From Deltaproteobacteria bacterium (GTDB lineage Bacteria > Desulfobacterota > Dissulfuribacteria > Dissulfuribacterales > QOAL01), in assembly GCA_015486425.1 (NCBI GenBank), contig WFRQ01000060.1, forward strand, positions 1 through 8,027: DNA of 8,027 bases, written 5' to 3'. The translations under genes were made by a program, and so were the position numbers. Below the pieces are notes generated by a model. It did no database searches. It saw nothing but the letters and a program-made list of their open reading frames with translations, and was not told the DNA's origin. Each line of letters opens with the position of its first letter. Position 1 is the first letter of the stretch. Positions 6,663 to 8,027 of this stretch are shown here, in pieces.

Positions 6663-6842
6663 TCATGCTTTTTTTACTGCAGGGTTCGGATAAGAGGCTA
6701 TATCATGGAGCAGCAGCAAAGCCATAAGCACAGCCACAGGCTTCCCGTTCCTGTCAAAGGCTGTATAATGTCCTGTCTCTGAGCCATACCAGGCTGAATC
6801 AGGTTTAAATTTTTTTATTATATCATAAAATTTTATAATCAT
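6663..6842 (-). CDS. Doubtful small hypothetical protein (59 aa)
   Basis: The minus strand is open from an ATG at 6842 to a TGA at 6663. The predicted product begins with a Lys/Ile-rich stretch ([17 protein letters not shown]), continues with [14 protein letters not shown] and ends with a Leu-rich stretch and PNPAVKKA. Codon choices over the distal 45 codons (GCC, CTG, GTG, AAC, AGG) resemble the real genes around it, and this part is less AT-rich than its surroundings. Against it: no Shine-Dalgarno precedes the ATG, the start lies only 27 bases from lepA on the other strand, and I recognise no family. It could be a real small gene, the end of a decayed gene, or chance. The frame extends to 6923, but that part lies within lepA. 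Confidence 0.22.
   Translation of the reverse strand: MIIKFYDIIKKFKPDSAWYGSETGHYTAFDRNGKPVAVLMALLLLHDIASYPNPAVKKA
6834..6839 (+). promoter_or_regulatory. Candidate -10 box for lepA
   Basis: TATAAT matches the sigma-70 -10 consensus perfectly and would place the transcript start near 6846, about 24 bases before the lepA ATG. The expected -35 position holds only a T-rich run with no TTGACA-like sequence. The whole area is very AT-rich, so a chance match is possible. Confidence 0.35.
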
Positions 6843-6869
6843 AATATATTTTTTAAGGAAAAAATTATC

Positions 6870-8027
6870 ATGACTGCACAGCAGAAAATCAGAAACTTTT
6901 CCATAATCGCCCACATAGACCATGGAAAATCAACGCTTGCGGATAGAATCCTGGAATATACCGGCGCTGTGTCAGCACGCGATATGAAAAAGCAATATCT
7001 GGACCAGATGGATATTGAACGGGAAAGAGGCATTACGATAAAGGCGCAGTCAGTGCGACTTGCCTACACGGCCGATGACAGAGAATCATACATACTTAAC
7101 CTCATTGACACCCCGGGGCACGTGGATTTTTCATACGAAGTTTCAAGAAGCCTTGCAGCATGTGAAGGAGCGCTTCTTATAGTGGATGCCACACAGGGCG
7201 TTGAGGCACAGACACTGGCCAATGTATATCTGGCACTGGAAAATGATCTTGAAATTATACCGGTGCTTAACAAAATAGACCTGGCAAGCGCTGAACCGAC
7301 CCGGGTTGCCCAGGAAATAGAAGATATTATCGGCCTGGATGCGTCAGATGCCATAGAGGTCAGCGCCAAAAAGGGTATTGGCACAAAAGAGGTGTTGGAG
7401 GCCATTGTAAAAAAGGTACCTCCACCGTCGGGGGACACTGACGCTGCCTTAAGGGCCCTGATATTTGATTCGTGGTTTGATCCGTACCAGGGCGCGGTGG
7501 TTATGATAAGGGTGGTAGATGGCCAGCTCAGAAAGGGTGACAAAATAAGAATGATGGCCACAGGCCGAAGTTATGAAGTGACCGGCCTTGGCGTTTTTCT
7601 GCCTGACCCTGTACAGGTACAGGAACTCAACCCAGGGGAAGTAGGCTTCATGGTGGCAGCCATCAAGACAGTTCGTGACACCCAGATAGGCGATACCGTG
7701 ACCCATGAAAAAAAACCGGCTCAGCAGGCCCTCCCTGGCTTCAAACCCGTAAAGGCAATGGTATTCTGTGGTCTTTATCCTGTTGATTCCGCCCAGTATG
7801 ACCAGCTCAAGGAAGCTGTGGAAAAATTGTGGCTTAATGACCCGGCTTTTTCCTATGAACCAGAAAGCTCCATAGCGCTGGGATTCGGCTTCAGATGCGG
7901 CTTTCTTGGTCTGCTTCACTTAGAAATAGTGCAGGAAAGGCTTGAACGCGAATACCAGTTGAAACTCATAAGCACAGCTCCTGCAGTTTCATACAGGGTG
8001 ACCCTTACCAGCGGTGAGGTGATTCAC
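6870..8027 (+). CDS. lepA: Elongation factor 4 (LepA), 5' part only
   Basis: LepA/EF4 is a ribosome-associated translational GTPase that acts on stalled or pretranslocation ribosomes. The window holds 386 codons of a protein normally about 600 residues long; the frame is still open at the right edge. GTPase motifs are intact: G1 AHIDHGKS (14-21), G2 RGIT (53-56), G3 DTPGH (80-84), G4 NKID (134-137) and G5 SAK (165-167). Domain II follows at about 190-280. Domain III begins near 292, where [16 protein letters not shown] (291-306) and [20 protein letters not shown] (336-355) are diagnostic for LepA rather than EF-G or BipA. The ATG at 6870 is preceded by AAGGA with a ten-base spacing. It is transcribed away from the pilus operon and is functionally unrelated to it. 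The LepA-specific C-terminal domain lies outside the window. Confidence 0.97.
   Translation, partial: MTAQQKIRNFSIIAHIDHGKSTLADRILEYTGAVSARDMKKQYLDQMDIERERGITIKAQSVRLAYTADDRESYILNLIDTPGHVDFSYEVSRSLAACEGALLIVDATQGVEAQTLANVYLALENDLEIIPVLNKIDLASAEPTRVAQEIEDIIGLDASDAIEVSAKKGIGTKEVLEAIVKKVPPPSGDTDAALRALIFDSWFDPYQGAVVMIRVVDGQLRKGDKIRMMATGRSYEVTGLGVFLPDPVQVQELNPGEVGFMVAAIKTVRDTQIGDTVTHEKKPAQQALPGFKPVKAMVFCGLYPVDSAQYDQLKEAVEKLWLNDPAFSYEPESSIALGFGFRCGFLGLLHLEIVQERLEREYQLKLISTAPAVSYRVTLTSGEVIH

Larger units (their letters stand above)
6415..6869. other. Divergent intergenic region between pilM and lepA
   Basis: These 455 bases separate two outward-reading genes and so should hold both promoters. Bases 6540-6660 and 6800-6860 are AT-rich; 6700-6800 is less so. 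I see a perfect inverted repeat at 6451-6474, candidate promoters on each strand, and an open minus-strand frame of 59 codons at 6842-6663. The motif CAGGTTTC plus TTAT occurs at 6553 and again at 6612. No tRNA, known riboswitch or transposon end was recognised. Confidence 0.7.

Noticed and set aside
7064..7919. Long open frames on the minus strand of this stretch (165 and 156 codons).
   Set aside because: They lie opposite lepA, whose protein matches the family throughout, and their translations look like no protein family. They are antisense shadows.
1..8027. CRISPR arrays, tRNA or rRNA genes, insertion sequences and toxin-antitoxin genes.
   Set aside because: I read through for regular repeats, cloverleaf segments, transposase motifs and small paired genes and saw none that could be supported.

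Overview
The window carries most of a type IV pilus assembly operon on the minus strand and the first two thirds of lepA on the plus strand. The two are divergent, separated by a 455-base AT-rich spacer. Codon use is mixed, with frequent AGA, AGG and ATA alongside CTG and GCC. Together with moderate GC content and the protein style, this suggests a mesophilic deltaproteobacterium (Desulfobacterota). That assignment is inference; no rRNA or taxonomic marker confirms it.

Layout from left to right: bases 1-120 hold an imperfect palindromic element with a strong hairpin, which I think is a dispersed intergenic repeat. A rho-independent terminator at 158-181 ends the pilus operon. The operon reads right to left: pilM (6414-5341), pilN (5341-4766), pilO (4756-3986), pilP (3975-3352), a two-domain protein with a secretin N-terminal (STN-like) domain followed by TPR repeats (3351-2092), and an outer-membrane secretin lipoprotein (2059-212). 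The first five genes are packed with gaps of 0-10 bases or a one-base overlap, and the last gap is 32 bases, so one transcript is likely. Bases 6415-6869 are the divergent control region, with candidate promoters, an inverted repeat in front of pilM and one doubtful small ORF. lepA starts at 6870 and runs off the right edge after 386 codons.

How the genes work together, from the pilus literature: PilM is an actin-like cytoplasmic protein that binds the INLLP tail of PilN. PilN and PilO form an inner-membrane heterodimer with periplasmic domains. PilP links that dimer to the outer-membrane secretin, through which the fibre leaves the cell. Motor ATPases, platform protein and pilins are not in this window and must lie elsewhere.

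The basic system is known. The departures from a textbook pilMNOPQ operon are: an extra secretin-type N-terminal domain fused to TPRs in a separate protein between pilP and the secretin; a Gln-rich, two-cysteine insertion in the secretin; a low-complexity insertion and polybasic C-terminal tail on PilO; and a PilP without a convincing lipobox. I did not find a wholly new system here.
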